This document shows, one piece after another, positions 1-5,925 of a stretch of DNA of 6,016 nt. The position numbers and the translations under genes are program-made. The notes under the pieces were generated by a model. It saw nothing but the letters and a program-made list of their open reading frames with translations. It made no database searches and was not told the origin of the DNA. The number at the start of each line of letters is the position of its first letter. Within the stretch, counting starts at the first letter, position 1. Origin of the DNA: DATGHS01 sp035307785 (GTDB lineage: Bacteria > Planctomycetota > Planctomycetia > Gemmatales > Gemmataceae); the NCBI GenBank assembly GCA_035307785.1, contig DATGHS010000125.1:1-6016 (forward strand). The letters run 5' to 3'.

Positions 1-2126
1 AAGAGATCGATGCCTTTCTGAACGACAATTCGGCCGATGCTTTTGCCAGGGTTGTCGATCGCCTGCTGGACAGTCCGCACTATGGCGAGCGCTGGGGCCG
101 CTACTGGCTCGACGTGGCCCGCTATGCGGAGGACCAGGCGCACACCTTTGCCGTGAAGCCATTCACCGAAGCCTGGCGGTACCGCGATTGGGTGATCAAC
201 GCGTTCAACGCTGACATGCCGTATGACCGCTTCGTGAAGCTGCAAATCGCCGCGGATCTGATGGACGACGGCAGCCCGGACTTCATCCGGCAGAGAGCTG
301 CGCTCGGGTACTTCGGTCTTGGGGCGATTTATTACAAGGATAACAACTGCGTCCCGAAAGCCGTGGCCGATGAACTCGACGACCGCATCGACACGCTGGG
401 CCGTGGCTTCCTCGGCCTCACCATCGCTTGCGCCCGCTGCCACGATCACAAATTCGACCCCATCCCGACCCAGGACTATTACTCGCTGGCCGGTATCTTT
501 GCGAGTTCGCAACTGACCAGCGTTTCGCTGGCGCCGAAAGACGTGGTCGAGCGCTATCAGGAAAGCCAGAAGCAAGTGCTCGAAGCAGAGAAAAAGGTAA
601 AGGAGTTCATGGCCGCGGAGAAGATGCGGCTGGCTTCGGCCCATGCCAGTGAAATCGCCGCGTACATGCTGGCCGTTCGGAAGCTCGAATGGGAGCGAAC
701 GGACCACCCGAGTTATTCCGTTGCCGAGGCAGCCAAGAAGGACAAACTCCATGCCGCCATTCTCGACCGCTGGGTGAAATACCTCGATCCGAAGAGCAAG
801 ACTTCGCAAGGACTTGCCGCGCTGGATGCCTGGCGCAAATTGCCGGCGCCGAAGCGTGGCTCGGCCGAACCGACCAAGGACGCGGAACAAGCGGCCGAGG
901 CTTTCCAGCAGCTCGTCGCGGCGACGCTGACGAAGCCGGCGAAGGAAACGCAGGCGAGCAAAACCAAAGCCGACCTGCTGCAAAGCCTGTTCGGCGAAAA
1001 GGGCGTGTTTGCTGTCAGCGACGACGAGATGATGAAGGAACTGGCCGGCGACAAGAAGAAGCAAATGGAAGCGATGAAGACGGATTGGGAGCGCTTGAAA
1101 AAGGCCGCCCCGCCTGCTCCGCCATCCGCCCACGGGCTCGCCGAAGCGACGGCCGCCGACATGAAGATCTATCTTCGCGGCGACCCGAGGCAGCAGGGCG
1201 ATGTGGCCCCGCGCCGCTTCTTGCACATCCTGGCCGGCGACGATCCACCGCGCTTCACGCACGGCAGCGGCCGGCTCGAACTGGCCGAGGCGATTGCCGG
1301 CAAGAGCAACCCGCTTACCGCCCGTGTATTCGTGAACCGCATCTGGCAACAGCACTTTGGCCGCGGCATCGTGGCCACGCCGTCGAACTTTGGCCACCTG
1401 GGCGCACGCCCCACCCATCCGGAGCTGCTCGATTACCTGGCCGCGAAGTTTATGGACTCCGGATGGTCGCTCAAGAAGCTGCACCGCGAGATCATGTTGT
1501 CGAACACGTACCAGCAAGCCTCAAATTCGGAATGCGGAATTCGGAATGCGGAATCTAAAGATCCAGAGACCGCCAAATCCAAAACTGCCGATCCGGACAA
1601 CGAGCTACTCGGCCACATGAACCGCCGCCGGCTTGATGTGGAAGCCTGGCGTGATTCATTGCTGGCGGTCTCGGGCCAGCTCGATCGCTCCTTCGGCGGC
1701 CCGACCATTGATCTTGGCTCAGACCAGAACAAGCGCCGCACCGTGTATGCGAAAGTGAGCCGGCATGAGCTGAACAACCTGCTGCGGCTCTTTGATTTCC
1801 CGGATGCCAACATCACTAGTGAACGCCGCACCGAGACCACGGTGCCGCAACAGCAATTATTTGTGATGAACAGCCCATTCTTCATTGCGAGGGCCAAAGC
1901 GCTGGCGGCGCGCTTGACAGCGGAGTCTCCCGACGAGGCGGCTCGAATTCGACGGGCTTGTGTGTTGGCGTACGGCCGGCCAGTGACCGACGACGAATTG
2001 AGTCTGGGGCAGAGATTCCTTGCCAGCAAAGATTTGTCCGACGAAGCGCAAAAAAATCAGCTGTCCCGCTGGGAGCGCTATGTGCAGGCGCTGCTGGCAG
2101 CAAATGAATTCTTGTACGTGGATTGA
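1..2126 (+). CDS. DUF1549/DUF1553 (PSCyt2-PSD1) protein, 5' end missing
   Basis: The reading frame is open from the left edge (first full codon at 3) to TGA at 2124-2126, so the true start lies upstream; the GTG at 114 is internal, because the preceding codons already read as family sequence (LLDSPHYGERWGRYWLDVAR). The DUF1549 (PSCyt2) part ends with CARCHDHKFDPIP at 429-467, where CxxCH resembles a c-type haem site. A charged, helix-rich, Lys/Glu/Ala-rich linker covers about 540-1130. DUF1553 (PSD1) follows at about 1215-2120, with NPLTARVFVNRIWQQHFGRG, MNRRRLDVEAWRDSLLAVSG and the C-terminal QQQLFVMNSPFF region. Family members often have an N-terminal cytochrome-like PSCyt1 domain and a signal peptide, which would lie outside the window. 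The family is typical of Planctomycetes and Verrucomicrobia and is usually paired with DUF1501, as here; its biochemical function is not established, though a link to polysaccharide use or electron transfer is proposed. Oddity: a 7/14-bp repeat is inserted in frame at 1524-1554. Confidence 0.95.
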   Translation, partial: EIDAFLNDNSADAFARVVDRLLDSPHYGERWGRYWLDVARYAEDQAHTFAVKPFTEAWRYRDWVINAFNADMPYDRFVKLQIAADLMDDGSPDFIRQRAALGYFGLGAIYYKDNNCVPKAVADELDDRIDTLGRGFLGLTIACARCHDHKFDPIPTQDYYSLAGIFASSQLTSVSLAPKDVVERYQESQKQVLEAEKKVKEFMAAEKMRLASAHASEIAAYMLAVRKLEWERTDHPSYSVAEAAKKDKLHAAILDRWVKYLDPKSKTSQGLAALDAWRKLPAPKRGSAEPTKDAEQAAEAFQQLVAATLTKPAKETQASKTKADLLQSLFGEKGVFAVSDDEMMKELAGDKKKQMEAMKTDWERLKKAAPPAPPSAHGLAEATAADMKIYLRGDPRQQGDVAPRRFLHILAGDDPPRFTHGSGRLELAEAIAGKSNPLTARVFVNRIWQQHFGRGIVATPSNFGHLGARPTHPELLDYLAAKFMDSGWSLKKLHREIMLSNTYQQASNSECGIRNAESKDPETAKSKTADPDNELLGHMNRRRLDVEAWRDSLLAVSGQLDRSFGGPTIDLGSDQNKRRTVYAKVSRHELNNLLRLFDFPDANITSERRTETTVPQQQLFVMNSPFFIARAKALAARLTAESPDEAARIRRACVLAYGRPVTDDELSLGQRFLASKDLSDEAQKNQLSRWERYVQALLAANEFLYVD
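1524..1554 (+). repeat. In-frame 7/14-bp tandem repeat inside the DUF1553 gene
   Basis: The 14-bp unit aattcggaatgcgg occurs twice in direct tandem (1524-1537 and 1538-1551) with three further matching bases. Each 14-mer is itself two near-identical 7-mers (ATTCGGA and ATGCGGA), giving four 7-mers. It is read in frame as NSECGIRNAES, between the conserved SNTYQQAS block and the conserved DPDNELLGHMNRRRL block, where family members usually have only a short variable loop. The reading frame stays open, so the gene is not broken by it. Confidence 0.85.
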
Positions 2127-2179
2127 TTGACCCGCGAGGCTCGAAGATTCGCCTTGCGGCTTGAGGTAAAGGAATCGAA

Positions 2180-3571
2180 ATGAACCCAACGCCATTATCC
2201 ACAATGCTTTCCCGCCGCGAGATGCTGCAGCGCGCCGGCACCGGCCTCGGCGCTCTTGGCTTAGCCGCCGTTTTGTCGCAAGAATCTGTTGCAAGGGAAA
2301 CCGCTGCAGCCTCTCCGCTGGCCCCGAAGCCGCCGCAGTTTCCACCGCGGGCCAAGCACATCATTCACCTGTTCATGAACGGCGGGCCGTCGCACGTCGA
2401 TACTTTTGACCCCAAGCCAGCCCTGGCCAAGTACAACGGCCAGAAGCCGCCCGTGGCCATGCTGCGCAACAAAAGCGGGGCGCTGATGCAGTCGCCCTTC
2501 AAGTTCAAGAAGGCGGGCCAAAGCGGCATCGAGGTAAGTGAGATTTATCCCAAGCTGGCTACGTGCATCGACGACATCTGCGTCATCCGCTCGATGCACA
2601 CCGATATTCCGAATCACGAGCCGGCCCTGCTCATGATGAACAGCGGCAATACGCAGCCCATTCGCCCGTCCTTCGGTTCGTGGATGGTTTACGGCCTGGG
2701 CACCGAGAACCAGAACTTGCCCGGCTTTGTGGTGCTCTGTCCCGGCAAGCCGGTGGTCGGCCCGCAACTTTGGAGCAACAGCTTCCTGCCGGGCATCTTC
2801 CAGGGCACGCACATCAACAACAGCAACATGAACCCGCAAAGCGTGATTCCGTTCGTGAACAATTCGTATCTGACCCGAGGCGCCCAGCGCGAGCAGCTGG
2901 ATTTGCTGCAAGCGATGAACGAAAAGCACCTGGCTCAGCGGGCCGGCGATAACCCGCTGGAAGCGCGCATAGAATCACTGGAGATGGCCTTCCGCATGCA
3001 GTTTGAAGCGCAGGACGCTTTCAATCTGACCCAGGAATCGACTCATACCCGCGAACGCTATGGCAAGGGTCAGTTCGCCGACGCTTGCCTCGCTGCCCGG
3101 CGGCTCGTGGAGCGCGGCGTGCGCGTGGTGCAGGTTTACTATGGCAACGGCCAACCATGGGACGATCACGGCGATATCATGGGGCATGCGGCCAAGGCAA
3201 AAGATTCCGACCAGGCGATTGCCGCACTGTTGCTGGACCTGAAATCCCGCGGCCTGCTGAGTGAGACCATCGTCATGTGGGGCGGCGAATTTGGCCGCAC
3301 GCCGACTGCGCAAGGTAAGGGCCGCGACCACCACAGCACCGGCTTCACGGTTTGGCTGGCCGGCGGCGGCGTGAAGGGCGGCTTAGCCTACGGCAGCACC
3401 GATGAATTCGGCGTCGACGCAGTCGATAACCGCATGCACGTGCACGATTTGCACGCCACGCTGCTGCACCTGATAGGCATGAACCACGAGAAACTCACGT
3501 TCCGCTACGGCGGCCGCGACTTCCGCCTCACCGATGTGTACGGAAACGTGCATCACGGCATCATGGCATAA
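2180..3571 (+). CDS. DUF1501 family protein, Tat-exported, alkaline phosphatase/sulfatase superfamily
   Basis: A 463-residue protein, full length for DUF1501. The ATG at 2180 is preceded by AAAGGA at 2168-2173, 6 nt away. The N-terminus has a twin-arginine signal: SRREML at residues 11-16, then a Gly/Leu/Ala hydrophobic stretch at about 19-32 and a probable cleavage region near residues 38-45, so export by Tat to the periplasm is expected. Superfamily signatures are HLFMNGGPSHVDTFDPKP (63-80), WDDHGD (327-332), MWGGEFGRTPTAQG (366-379) and GRDHHS (381-386); their Asp/His residues fit the metal-binding positions of the alkaline phosphatase-like fold. The C-terminal part reads LAGGGVKGGLAYGSTDEFG. 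The gene starts 53 bp after the DUF1553 gene and is probably co-transcribed with it, the usual arrangement in planctomycetes. The substrate is unknown; calling it a sulfatase would overstate the evidence, since the CxPxR formylglycine motif of true sulfatases is absent. Confidence 0.95.
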   Translation: MNPTPLSTMLSRREMLQRAGTGLGALGLAAVLSQESVARETAAASPLAPKPPQFPPRAKHIIHLFMNGGPSHVDTFDPKPALAKYNGQKPPVAMLRNKSGALMQSPFKFKKAGQSGIEVSEIYPKLATCIDDICVIRSMHTDIPNHEPALLMMNSGNTQPIRPSFGSWMVYGLGTENQNLPGFVVLCPGKPVVGPQLWSNSFLPGIFQGTHINNSNMNPQSVIPFVNNSYLTRGAQREQLDLLQAMNEKHLAQRAGDNPLEARIESLEMAFRMQFEAQDAFNLTQESTHTRERYGKGQFADACLAARRLVERGVRVVQVYYGNGQPWDDHGDIMGHAAKAKDSDQAIAALLLDLKSRGLLSETIVMWGGEFGRTPTAQGKGRDHHSTGFTVWLAGGGVKGGLAYGSTDEFGVDAVDNRMHVHDLHATLLHLIGMNHEKLTFRYGGRDFRLTDVYGNVHHGIMA

Positions 3572-3610
3572 TTCCATGGGTGGAAGCCAAACAGGCGTTC
3601 CGCTTTGGCT
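3572..3610 (+). terminator. Hairpins directly after the DUF1501 stop; possible transcript end
   Basis: Two inverted repeats follow the TAA immediately. TTCCA/TGGAA (3572-3576 and 3581-3585, loop TGGG) is followed by AGCCAAA/TTTGGCT (3585-3591 and 3604-3610), which can add an inner GCG/CGC. They share one base, so they may be alternatives. No U-tract follows, so a classic intrinsic terminator is not shown; this is a candidate 3' end or mRNA-stabilising structure. Confidence 0.3.
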
Positions 3611-3737
3611 GAGTGCGGCATTCTTGCGGAATCTGCTCCCGATATCCGCATACGCCCTGTCATTTTTCGCCACTTCGCGGGCGCGAGCAGCGAGCGGCGC
3701 GAACACCGCGCTGGGAGCGGACAATACGCGCATGTTT

Positions 3738-3827
3738 CGATAGCTTAATGAGATGCTAAACTATCGCCTGTCCCGCCCGATTGGGAACGGGAAGAGGATG
3801 TTATTTTGGCATTTTTTGCTTTTGTTA
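3738..3827 (+). terminator. Two adjacent hairpins followed by a T-rich tract; weak terminator candidate
   Basis: The first hairpin pairs CGATAG.TTA (3738-3747) with TAA.CTATCG (3757-3766) over ten positions with one mismatch and a 9-nt loop. The second, 3771-3792, pairs TCCCG with CGGGA and CCC with GGG around a GATT loop, with an AA bulge. A T-rich stretch with ATTTTTT and CTTTTG lies at 3801-3827. The gap of about 8 nt between the second stem and the T-rich stretch is longer than in a classic intrinsic terminator, so the call is tentative. Confidence 0.3.
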
Positions 3828-3886
3828 AATTGGTAAAACAAGGAAAGATATACACGACAACGGGGACTTTAGGATTTGGCTTGGAA

Positions 3887-3950
3887 ATGCCGGCGGGTCA
3901 TAATCCCGTCACGGCATCATCGCCAGGGAGCGCGGTTTTGTCGAGGCGAT
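3887..3950 (+). other. Two further consecutive inverted repeats upstream of the promoter candidate
   Basis: ATGCCG (3887-3892) pairs with CGGCAT (3912-3917). Inside it CGGG (3894-3897) pairs with CCCG (3905-3908) around a 7-nt TCATAAT loop, giving a bulged stem of about ten pairs. One base later ATCGCC (3919-3924) pairs with GGCGAT (3945-3950) around a 20-nt loop. They lie upstream of the best promoter candidate, so they would belong either to a longer leader from an earlier promoter, to a small RNA, or to operator-like DNA. No known riboswitch class was recognised. Confidence 0.35.
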
Positions 3951-3968
3951 TGCGGACAATGGTCGGGA

Positions 3969-3997
3969 TTGCCGATATTTAAGATAGCGAGTATATT
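3969..3997 (+). promoter_or_regulatory. Sigma70-like promoter candidate for the dehydratase-fabG-ACP operon
   Basis: TTGCCG at 3969-3974 matches the -35 consensus TTGACA at four of six positions. TATATT at 3992-3997 matches the -10 consensus TATAAT at five of six. The spacer is exactly 17 bp. Transcription would begin near 4004, leaving a leader of about 46 nt before the ATG at 4051. The position fits the first gene of the operon. It was found by eye only, and planctomycete promoter consensus is not well defined. Confidence 0.45.
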
Positions 3998-4050
3998 CGT
4001 TTTTCCCTGCGCACGGTGAAGACGAGTAAACTGGCACGAGTTAGGGAATC

Positions 4051-4533
4051 ATGCAATTTCACCTTCTCGATCGCATCGTTTCATGCGAGCCGGGCAAGGC
4101 GCTGAGTGGGTTCAAACGGTTGACGATGGGCGAGGAATACCTGGCGGACCACTTCCCCGGGTTCCCCATCATGCCAGGAGTGTTGCAATTGCAAGCGCTG
4201 GTGGAGGCGGCCAGCTGGTTGGTGCGAATCACCGATGATTTCAACGAGAGCCTGGTCGTCCTGCGGGAAGTAAAAGCGGTGAAGTATGCGTCGATGGTGA
4301 AACCGGGCAACGTGCTGAATGTGACGGTCGAAATCACGCAGCGGGAAAGCGGTCGAACGGCGTGCAAAGGCAAAGGGGAGTGCGACGGAACGCAAACGGT
4401 TTCCGCTCAGTTTGTGGTCGCGCATTATAACCTTCGCGACCGCAACCCAGCGTTCGCCGAGCGAGATGAAAGACTGGTCCGGCAACTGCGTTCCTGGAAG
4501 AGTTTATTGACCGGCGAGTTAGACGCACGATAA
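4051..4533 (+). CDS. FabZ/FabA-like 3-hydroxyacyl-ACP dehydratase with altered catalytic residue
   Basis: A 160-residue single hot-dog protein. FabZ-type enzymes remove water from (3R)-3-hydroxyacyl-ACP to give trans-2-enoyl-ACP in the cytoplasm. The signature HFPGFPIMPGVLQLQ spans residues 34-48, aligning with HFPGKPIFPGVLILE of E. coli FabZ; His34 matches the catalytic His. The catalytic acid (Glu in FabZ, Asp in FabA) is replaced by Gln48 (CAA, 4192-4194). Glu52, one helical turn later, stands where FabZ has Gln (LEAMAQ versus LQALVE). A C-terminal tail of about 30 charged residues (from about 128) follows the hot-dog core. The start ATG is preceded by AGGGA at 4043-4047, a rather short spacing of 3 nt; the N-terminal HLLDRI pattern supports it. 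The fabG-like gene starts 30 bp downstream. Membership of the superfamily is clear; activity is uncertain. It could be the non-catalytic half of a heterodimer with the second dehydratase, or use Glu52. No symbol is given because fabZ orthology is not shown. Confidence 0.85.
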   Translation: MQFHLLDRIVSCEPGKALSGFKRLTMGEEYLADHFPGFPIMPGVLQLQALVEAASWLVRITDDFNESLVVLREVKAVKYASMVKPGNVLNVTVEITQRESGRTACKGKGECDGTQTVSAQFVVAHYNLRDRNPAFAERDERLVRQLRSWKSLLTGELDAR

Positions 4534-4563
4534 CGCACCACGGATCCGAAGGGTGATTGGCTG

Positions 4564-5331
4564 ATGCTGTTGAAGGACCAGATAGCGTTAGTGACGGGCG
4601 GCAGTCGCGGTATCGGCCGGGCCATCGTTAAGGCCTTCGCGCAAGAAGGCGCCAAAGTAGGATTTGTCTTTCGCGGCAATCAGGAGGCGGCGGACTCCCT
4701 GGTAAAAGAGGTCTCCGAAGCCGGGGGGACGGCGCTGGCCATCCAGGGCGACGTGGCCGATCCGGGTACTGCGCAGAAGGCAATCGACGCCATCACGCAA
4801 GCTTGGGGTGGCCGACTCGATATTCTGGTGAACAACGCGGGGGTGATCCGCGACGCGCTCTTCGTGCGAATGTCGGAAGAAGATTGGCGCACGGTGCTAA
4901 GCACCAACCTGGACGGCGCCTTTCGCTTTTGCAAGGCGGCGGCCGATTTAATGGTCTTCAAGCAGCGCTCGGGGCGAATCATCAATATCTCGAGCATTGC
5001 GGCCGACCATGTGAACAAGGGGCAAACGAATTACGCGGCCAGCAAGGGAGCATTGAATGCGCTGACTCGGTGTCTGGCGCTGGAAGTGGCCGGCCGCGGC
5101 GTAACGGTAAATGCCATCGCTCCCGGTTTCATTGAAACCGACATGAGCGAGGCGGTTCGAAACAAGGCCGGTGACTTGATCAAGAAGATGATTCCGGTGC
5201 GGCGCCTGGGCAAACCGGAAGATATTGCCCATCTGACGGTGTTTTTGGCCAGCCCAGCCGCTTCGTATATTACCGGCCAAGTGCTCACGGTCGACGGCGG
5301 CCTGAGCTTGGGTGTTCCCGACGTGGGTTGA
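4564..5331 (+). CDS. fabG: 3-oxoacyl-ACP reductase, FabG-type short-chain dehydrogenase
   Basis: A 255-residue classical SDR enzyme that reduces 3-oxoacyl-ACP to (3R)-3-hydroxyacyl-ACP, normally with NADPH. The Rossmann motif TGGSRGIG is at residues 11-18, followed by the GDVAD acidic/adenine-site segment (62-66) and NNAG at 90-93. The Asn115-Ser144-Tyr157-Lys161 tetrad is intact in STN, NISS and YAASK contexts. APGFIETDM (186-194) and the C-terminal ITGQVLTVDGG match FabG closely, and the alignment with E. coli FabG runs essentially end to end. The ATG at 4564 has GAAGGGTGA at 4548-4556 with good spacing. Arg37 in the FVFRGN segment after beta-2 favours NADP over NAD. The gene lies 30 bp after the dehydratase and 84 bp before the ACP, so the three are probably one operon. 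Function as a ketoreductase is confident; whether it is the housekeeping copy or serves a dedicated pathway is not decided by sequence, and the two dehydratases and odd ACP around it favour the latter. Confidence 0.95.
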   Translation: MLLKDQIALVTGGSRGIGRAIVKAFAQEGAKVGFVFRGNQEAADSLVKEVSEAGGTALAIQGDVADPGTAQKAIDAITQAWGGRLDILVNNAGVIRDALFVRMSEEDWRTVLSTNLDGAFRFCKAAADLMVFKQRSGRIINISSIAADHVNKGQTNYAASKGALNALTRCLALEVAGRGVTVNAIAPGFIETDMSEAVRNKAGDLIKKMIPVRRLGKPEDIAHLTVFLASPAASYITGQVLTVDGGLSLGVPDVG

Positions 5332-5401
5332 TTCTCCATCCTGTTCTCCTCGCCGCACCGCGAAGTTCGCTTCCGGGCCATGCTGCGAAGGAATGTTACC
5401 A

Positions 5402-5407
5402 AGAGGG
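5402..5407 (+). promoter_or_regulatory. Ribosome binding site fixing the ACP start
   Basis: AGAGGG lies 8 nt before the ATG at 5416. The in-frame ATG at 5380 has no comparable purine-rich site and would add a basic 12-residue extension (MLRRNVTKRVDF) not typical of acyl carrier proteins. The 5416 start is therefore preferred. Confidence 0.7.
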
Positions 5408-5415
5408 TCGATTTC

Positions 5416-5805
5416 ATGCTGACGCAAGAGGAAATCTACAAAAAAGTTTCGAATACGCTCGTGACCGCCCTCAATGTGGATGAGGATGAAATTCAGCCCG
5501 GCGCACGGCTGCAAAACGACCTGGGCGCTGAGTCGATCGATTTTTTGGACATCGTCTTCCGCCTGGAGCGGGAATTCAACATCAAGATTCCACGCGGCGA
5601 GCTCTTCCCGGAGTCCATTTTCCAGGGCGATCCGGACATGGTGCAAGACGGCAAGGTCACGGCCAAGGGCCTCGCCGAACTGCGCTCGCGCATGCCATAT
5701 GCCGACCTGAGCAAGTTCGAGAGTAACCCGCAAGTGACCGCCATCGGCGACCTGTTCACGGTCGAATTGATCACGAAATATGTCGAAGGAAAGTTGAGCA
5801 AGTAA
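5416..5805 (+). CDS. Long acyl carrier protein
   Basis: A 129-residue acidic carrier protein starting MLTQEEIYKKV. The phosphopantetheine site is LGAESIDFLDI with Ser40 (TCG, 5533-5535); the usual D-S-L is E-S-I. Helix I (about 3-19), the loop with D/E and the NDLGAES helix II start look like a normal ACP, and LEREFNIKIP (50-59) is the usual end of helix II and following loop. Ordinary ACPs are about 78 residues. Here about 40 extra residues (roughly 62-107, with ELFPESIF, DGKVTAKGLAELRSRMP and FESNP) come before the last helix, GDLFTVELITKYVEGKL (111-127), which corresponds to the usual VGDLVDYI-type C-terminal helix. The carrier would be activated by a 4'-phosphopantetheinyl transferase not seen in the window and would present acyl chains to the neighbouring reductase and dehydratases. 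Start choice rests on the AGAGGG site. I have an impression that similar long ACPs occur in other planctomycetes, but cannot verify it here. Confidence 0.9.
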   Translation: MLTQEEIYKKVSNTLVTALNVDEDEIQPGARLQNDLGAESIDFLDIVFRLEREFNIKIPRGELFPESIFQGDPDMVQDGKVTAKGLAELRSRMPYADLSKFESNPQVTAIGDLFTVELITKYVEGKLSK

Positions 5806-5816
5806 CGGCACAGAGA

Positions 5817-5875
5817 GCAGAGGCCAGAAGCCGGTGGTCAGAAGGAAAAACATCTGTCTGACTTCTGACCTCTGC
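5817..5875. repeat. Palindromic block of degenerate 7/14-bp repeats between ACP and second dehydratase
   Basis: GGCCAGAAG (5822-5830) recurs as GGTCAGAAG (5836-5844) with a 14-bp period, and TCTGAC recurs 7 bp apart (5857-5862 and 5864-5869). The right arm CTTCTGACCTCTGC (5862-5875) can pair either with GCAGAGGCCAGAAG (5817-5830; 13 of 14 positions, one C-A mismatch) or with GGTCAGAAG (5836-5844; perfect 9 bp, 17-nt loop). The two folds are mutually exclusive. No U-tract follows, so termination is not indicated. Confidence 0.75.
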
Positions 5876-5925
5876 AGAAAACCGGGCCGGCGCGACCGCA
5901 CGGGCCCTTCTGATGGTTGGAGCTG

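Larger units (their letters stand above)
3572..4050. other. 479-bp intergenic region, no convincing gene
   Basis: The gap separates the DUF1553/DUF1501 unit from the fatty-acid-synthase-like operon. The first ~170 bases are GC-rich and can be read without a stop as a continuation of a frame overlapping the DUF1501 end, but the peptide has no recognisable motif and no ribosome binding site. From about 3738 the composition becomes AT-richer. It contains inverted repeats at 3738-3766, 3771-3792, 3887-3917 and 3919-3950, a T-rich tract at 3801-3827 and a promoter candidate at 3969-3997. No tRNA-like cloverleaf was seen. Confidence 0.7.

Noticed and set aside
1524..1554. CRISPR or IS end interpretation of the 14-bp repeat
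   Set aside because: No spacers, no terminal inverted repeats, no transposase and no target duplication; it is a contiguous short tandem repeat.
689..1558. 289-codon + strand frame inside the DUF1553 gene
   Set aside because: Arg/Gly/Ala-rich shadow translation in another frame of a recognised gene, with no motif.
1433..2345. Minus-strand open frames over the DUF1553 end and the DUF1501 start
   Set aside because: Ser/Arg-rich shadow translations opposite well-conserved domains; no motif or ribosome binding site supports them.
3534..3743. 69-codon frame overlapping the DUF1501 end and entering the gap
   Set aside because: It starts inside DUF1501 in another frame, has no ribosome binding site and no recognisable sequence.
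3798..3836. 12-residue hydrophobic leader-like peptide (MLFWHFLLLLNW)
   Set aside because: The purine-rich GAAGAGG abuts the ATG with no spacing, the T-rich composition alone explains the hydrophobic residues, and it lies far from the operon start.
3822..3854. Alternative promoter TTGTTA ... TATACA
   Set aside because: The spacer is 21 bp, too long for a standard sigma70 promoter; the pair at 3969-3997 is better.
5380..5415. Upstream ATG as the ACP start
   Set aside because: No good ribosome binding site, and the extension is basic and unlike ACP N-termini; AGAGGG before 5416 fits better.
4948..5901. Long open frame on the minus strand (317 codons) across fabG and the ACP
   Set aside because: It lies antisense to two clearly recognised genes, shows no family motif, and long antisense frames are expected opposite GC-rich codons.
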